A stretch of DNA of 32,877 nucleotides from Bimuria novae-zelandiae CBS 107.79. Its lineage: Eukaryota; Ascomycota; Dothideomycetes; Pleosporales; Didymosphaeriaceae. Below are positions 27,893-32,877 of this stretch, piece by piece (the stretch's first letter is position 1; each line of letters opens with the position of its first letter). The stretch is taken from NCBI GenBank assembly GCA_010015655.1, contig ML976775.1:8979-41855 (forward strand), read 5' to 3'. The translations under genes and the position numbers were made by a program. The notes under the pieces were generated by a model. It ran no database searches and had not been told where the DNA came from. It saw nothing but the letters and a program-made list of their open reading frames with translations.

Positions 27893-30800
27893 TTAGCCTA
27901 TTATTAATTAAGCTTCTTGGTCGTTGTAAAGCGCGTAAGATTAAAGTAATTAGAGAATACTTTTATTTAGTACCTAGCTCCCTTAAGCTACGCTTCCTAT
28001 GACTTAAAATAGTTAATAATTACTAGTAGTTCTTTGTTATAAATCTTATAATTAAGCTCTACTCCTAAAAGCTTTCTTACGTGATAGAAGACTAGTCTCT
28101 ATTTCTTATCATTATATTCTTATAATAGTATAGCCCCTAACGCGTAGTCTGATGCGTTCGTATAGATACGATATTGCCATTCTGGTTTATACATCTGTAA
28201 TAAGAGTGCTATTAGGAATAGATGCTTTAATTATTTAAAAGCCCTTTTCTCTACTTTTTATAGAGGTTACTATTTTCCTATCTTTATAAGTTTAATTAGT
28301 AGAGTGGTGACCTTAGAGTAATTCCTAATAAATTTATAATAGAAGTTAGTAAAGCCTAAGAAGGAATAGATATCCTTTACTAATTCTAATAGTAGCTTTT
28401 CTTCTATTATCGCGATTATTTTTAGATCTATTTTAATACCTTCCTAGGATATTATAAATCCTAGGTATTCTATCTTAGTAGCGTAGAATTCACACTTTTT
28501 AGAGTATAGGAGTAATTAATACTCTTATAGCTTTTATAATACCTTACGGATATGTTTTTTATACTCTTCTAGGTTTTCGTTTAAATACACCAGTATATTG
28601 TTAAGGTATACCGTGTAGAATACATCTAGGTATTTATATAATACCTATTTTATTAGTTCTTAGAAGGTTACTAGGGCGCTTATTAGTCCTATTAGTATAA
28701 CTATATATTTAAAGAGACTATATCGCGTGCGAAAAACTATTTTCTATTTATAGCCTTTTATAATTTAAATCCTATAAAATCTATCTTAGACGTTAAATTT
28801 CGTAAACTACTTAGCTCCTTAGAGTTAATCTATAAGCTCCGTTATTAATAGTATTAGGTAGCAATTTTTAACTATTATAGTATTTAGCTATTTATAATTT
28901 ATATAAAGTCGCAGCCTGCCGTCCTTCTTACGAATAAAGAGTATAGGAAAGGCTATAAGACTCTAACTAGGCTACTATTTTCTTAAGTGCAGGTGCTTCT
29001 GTATTAGCTTTTTTAACTCTTTTTCTTATTTATAGGTGAGGGACCTTAGGCGCTCTAGCTATAGCTTACCTTTCTTTACTAGTAGTATTTTATAATTTTA
29101 CTTTTTATATTTAGGTAGGACTATCTCGTCGTGTTTCTTAAATAGGTCTACGAATTCCTTATATTCTTCTAATAAATCTAAGTTATTAGGAACTATCTTA
29201 GCTTCCTAGACCTATATATAGTATACTTATCCTAGGTACTATTTTAAGATCCTGTTTATCTTGCAAACTAATATTTCTTATATTATAAATAATTAGGTCT
29301 TTTTCCTTACCTAAGGTTCTTAAAGAGTTTTCTTTCGCTAGGACCCTTCTTAAGCTATTTTTAGCGTATTTTAAGATAGGATTATTCTCTTACGCTAATC
29401 TATTTCTAAATTATACTACTTTAGTTATTTATATCTAATAATAGCTTTAATGTCTTCTATCTCCGTAATAGTGAAGTCTTGTTGGCTCTTTAGGCCTTTT
29501 ATATTAACTTATACTAGCGTTGTCTTAAGGCGTAGCTAACTATTACTCTATTCTTGCGATTAGATCCTATATGCAAGTTTTATTTATAGTAGTATTCTCT
29601 TATTATAATATAATATATCGTATTTCTTAACTACTTATAGGGCGATTAGACACGCATCTACCCCTAAAGTTAATAAGTATTATAACGTGATGCCCGTGCA
29701 CTATAATATTCTTAATTAAGCGTTTTTTAACTTAGTAAGTGTCTACTTAATAAGCTATAATAATTATACTATTACTAGTGTAGCTTGTTATTTAGTAATA
29801 ATCTAGTTTTTTAAATTCTCTAACTAGTTCTCTATGGCCTTTTAGATCTAATTCTTAACTTATGCTAATTTTAAGATTTTCCAAATTTTATACTTCTTAT
29901 ATTATTATTAATATAAGGCATAGGTCTCCCTAATCCTATTAGATTTGTATACTCCTAGTATCCTATATTATAGGCAATTTAGAGTAAGGCATTTATTCTG
30001 TGCTAATACACTATATCTTAGATAATTACTAGAGGAAGCTACTTCTTCCTATAGGCTTAGGTATATTAAGCACTGTAGTTGGCGCTAGTTCTATAGGATT
30101 AATATATAATTCTTGTCTTCTAGCTACGTGTTCCCTATCGTCGTGTTAAGGTCTTAATAGTTCAGGCCCTAGGGGAACTAGCCTGTCTTAAACTTCTACT
30201 ATTAGTAGAGCTTATAATTATTATTAAAGTATTAGTGCTATCTATTCTAATTATAGTACTTAGTCTAGTATATAGGAAAGTGCTTATAGTAATTATTAGA
30301 TATATTATATTAACTCTTCTTTAGTTAATAATAATCTAAGTCCCTTAGGAAATAAGTAGTCTTAACTTAAGCCTTAAAGTGCTATTAATATCCCTTACGC
30401 GTATATTACTACTATTTAGCGCGTTTATATTATTCTAGTATCGTAACTTGGCGTAGGTAATACTCTAAGAGGCCCTATGGTTTCTTAGTAAGCTAATAGG
30501 CATCCCACGCGTGTAGTCCTTATATAACTACTTTTATCTTGTATTAGGGTGGATAGTATAGTTTACTATTACACATCTAATAGACGTTATCTACTAAATA
30601 ACTAATATATTATATTCCTGTAGGACCTTTCGTTCCTCCGCCTACTTAGCTAGTAGTTTAGAGATATCTTATGTAAGGTCTATTTCCTTGTCTCCCACTA
30701 GGGTAAGGGTAACTATTACTACATGTAAGAGGCTAGTCGTGCTAACCTTAGTCTTTGTTTTTAGCTAGTCTCTTATAAAGTGGCCCTATTCTCTATATTA

Positions 30801-31929
30801 GAGGTAGGCTTTATTTTTAAATCTTTGCTCTTACTCTTCCTGCGAGATACTATCCTTGCCCTAGTAGTCTTTTTTTGGCTTATAAAGCTACTTTCCTTTA
30901 CTATTTTTCTTTTTATACTATTAGGCTTTATTGGTTATAATAACATCCCCGTCCCTGTCCTTTCCTATAGACTAGATACTGGTTTCCCTCTTAAAGAGTA
31001 GTTAAGTGCCGTGCTATTTCTCTAGCTTTTATTTACATAAGTAGTTATCTATTTTAATAGTATTATTTATAAGTTTTTCTAAATTATCTACCTTTCTTTA
31101 GTAGACTTGCTTATTCTTAACTATTTCTTTTAGCTTATTATAGTAGGTAATTATATGGGGGACTTCTCCTTATTTATTAAGTTCCGCTATAATTTGGTTA
31201 AACTCTAAGGTATAGAGTACTACTAATTTTTCTTAACGTAGGCGTTAGAGGCGTATTTTAGCCTAGTATGTTTTATTAATTATACTAAATATTTCTTTTA
31301 TAGCTTTATAAAAAGACGCTTAGTCTTTAAAGGCGTTTTTAGTAGCGTTTAATTAGTAATTCTTAAGCTTACTACGCTTAAGGAAGTTATTAATTATTAG
31401 CCTAGCCTATATAGCTACTTTGTTCTACATGTTTATGTAGGTAATTAGAATTTTATCTTATTCTATTTTAAACCTTCCTAGATTATAATAGATAAATAGT
31501 TCTATTTATATTAGGAAGGTTCCTGGGTAGCCCTTACTAGTGTAGGGTTTAGGCTTAAAGACTTTTAGTTAATGCCTCGCATCTTCCTATCTATTTATTC
31601 TTTTACTTATCTTGTTAATAATTTCCTAAAGCTAGACTATCTAAGCCACTTGTTTAATAATAAGTTCTTTTATAGTTCTCTCTCTATTTGCTAGGGCTAA
31701 GGTTGTCAAGCTAGATCCTACTATTATACTATAAGGTAGTTAAAGTGTTATAAGGTGCTTATACTTTATTCTAATCTAAGTTAAGGTAGTAAGGTATTAT
31801 AGTACTTTATAAATTATCTAATAATATAAGTTAATGCGATACTTAGCGCGAGACTAGGTAATCTAATTTTATAATAAATAAGATAACTATTAGTTTATAT
31901 AGGAGAAGGTACTCGCATAAAAGATATAT

Positions 31930-32171
31930 AAGTTAACTATAAGGAGCGTATAATAGGAAACTATCCTATATATATATATTGCTTACTCAGTTGCTCAGCA
32001 CCACTAATCGACTAAGTAGTCACGTGCCTTGCTTAGTTGCTCAGTACCGCTAATCCACTAAGTAGTCACGTGATCCCGAGGCTAGCTCCTCAGCGTACTT
32101 GTTAACCCGTTCCTCGGCCGCCTGTCCTTATAAGCGCCTATCCCTTGTCATCTTGCTTCTGGTTCGTAACA
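31930..32171 (-). repeat. Putative 5' LTR remnant of the older Gypsy element
   Basis: Minus strand from 32,171 begins TGTTACGAACC, a typical Gypsy LTR start with the usual TG. It is less AT-rich than its surroundings, and contains cacgtgactRct elements like the LTR of the younger copy. The inner end is not resolved because of RIP. Confidence 0.4.
31981..32072. repeat. Tandem duplication with cacgtg cores
   Basis: Two units, 31,981-32,026 (46 bp) and 32,031-32,072 (42 bp), differ by a 4-bp indel and three substitutions. Both end in ctaagtagtcacgtg. Probably enhancer-like repeats in the older LTR. Confidence 0.8.
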
Positions 32172-32877
32172 GGTAGCTACTATAGATATTAAGTATAAAA
32201 AGGCGCTAAGCTTAGCTAAGGCGTGTTTTTACTTTATTTTATAATTAAAAACATATTCCAATTAGGCTAATCTAATATTATTATTTATTTATTTTATTAG
32301 TAAAAAGTTTATAAACACGCTATACTTTCCTGCTTTAATTTAAGCTACCTATAAAAATTAAAGTATATAGTTAGCTAATAAGTATATAAAGACTAGTAGT
32401 AAAACACTCCTATTTACTTTAATAATTATTATAACTATTACTTACTTTTAAAAGCTATTTTAAAGCGCTACTTAGATATTTTTTTCTCTTATTAAATTAC
32501 TAAAACCTGCTTTAAGCATCTTGTAACACTAATTATAAAGCCCTATTTATTTATATTATAGGTATTATAAGGCTCTATCTTATATTAAATAATTTTATAA
32601 TATAGGAGGTTAAAGTATAACTTATACTTATATTATAAGTTAGCCTAGTAGCGTATAACGTCTATACTAGCGCTCTATTTAGAGATAAAATAGTTATAAT
32701 TATAGTTAATGAAACGTAAAACCTAGCCCTCTCTAACGTACTTGTTTAATATATTAGACGTAAAATTTTAAATTATAGCGTTTATAAGAAGTATTCTATA
32801 AGCTATAAGCCTTTTAATATACTTTTGTGAGATTTAATGGTATTCTGTCACTTTGAGATGGTGTGATCTTGATAGTT
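32172..32877. other. RIP-mutated AT-rich DNA, unassigned
   Basis: Dense in taa, tta and cta words with no surviving frame. The last 45 bases are less AT-biased (tgtcactttgagatggtgtg), so another boundary may lie just at the window edge. Confidence 0.6.

Larger units (their letters stand above)
27893..32171 (-). mobile_element. Older Ty3/Gypsy element, gag-pol side (heavily RIP-mutated)
   Basis: Minus-strand reading full of stops. Recognisable pol pieces run right to left: FRKKDGRLRLYINYK (about 28,950), VFRTRYSLFKYIVILIGL (about 28,730), KYLDVFYTVYLNNILVYLNE with the YLDD site as YLNN (about 28,610), KCEFYATKIEYLGFIIS (about 28,480), and YKPEWQYRIYTNASDYALGA (RNase H, about 28,170). It runs up to 27,897 and resumes at 21,091. 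From about 29,000 to 31,900 (gag and protease side) I can assign nothing with confidence; GHFIRD near 30,780 may be a zinc-knuckle remnant. The right end is probably the LTR start TGTTACGAACC (minus) at 32,171. Confidence 0.75.

Noticed and set aside
30780..31001. Plus-strand 73-residue hydrophobic frame
   Set aside because: It lies in RIP-mutated Gypsy DNA whose coding strand is minus; low-complexity AT-rich DNA gives such hydrophobic frames by chance.
1..32877. CRISPR array, rRNA or tRNA gene
   Set aside because: No regularly spaced repeats with unique spacers and no recognisable stable RNA; the window is eukaryotic.

Overview
The window comes from a filamentous ascomycete (Pezizomycotina, probably a Dothideomycete or close relative). 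Introns are 43-62 bp with GTAAGT/GTGAGT-like donors and CTAAY/CTGAC branch sites. The protein families are fungal, and a long AT-rich tract carries the TpA-rich, stop-riddled pattern of repeat-induced point mutation (RIP). No database was available, so family names come from recognised motifs.

My reading is that positions 1 to about 20,560 are the captain-proximal part of a Starship, a giant fungal transposon, and the rest is the flanking host sequence it sits against. The key gene is on the minus strand at 20,047-16,664. It is a seven-exon DUF3435 tyrosine recombinase ('captain') of 1018 residues: recombinase core, C2H2-like zinc-binding region, and a C-terminal chromodomain that is only joined in frame by a 53-bp sixth intron. 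It points into the element, as captains do, so cargo runs leftward and the other end is outside the window.

Cargo, from the captain leftward: a two-exon coiled-coil gene (15,592-14,920); a 3CxxC zinc-binding gene with an apparent frameshift (14,031-13,524); an NLR fragment (about 12,610-13,010); a DHA-type MFS exporter (8,668-10,386); a TauD-type 2-oxoglutarate dioxygenase (5,157-6,471) bracketed by inverted arrays of a small repeat with terminal inverted repeats; a Gfo/Idh/MocA-like oxidoreductase (4,420-2,876); gene debris including a PD-(D/E)XK-like fragment; a small secreted protein (1,633-1,193); and, at the left edge, the C-terminal part of a DUF3723-type protein. DUF3723 and NLR genes are recurrent Starship passengers. 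The oxidoreductase, dioxygenase and exporter could form a small metabolic cargo set, which is inference.

From about 20,600 to the end the sequence is RIP-mutated retrotransposon DNA in two nested layers. An older Ty3/Gypsy element (minus strand) occupies about 20,600-21,091 and 27,893 to about 32,171. A younger chromovirus-type Gypsy element (21,092-27,892, two 426-bp LTRs, 5-bp target duplication TTAGC) is inserted into its RNase H/integrase connection. The older element stops inside its integrase zinc-binding region where the Starship-like DNA starts, suggesting the Starship entered a dead retrotransposon. The younger element also carries a degraded antisense ORF (21,730-22,113) that looks like a real accessory gene.
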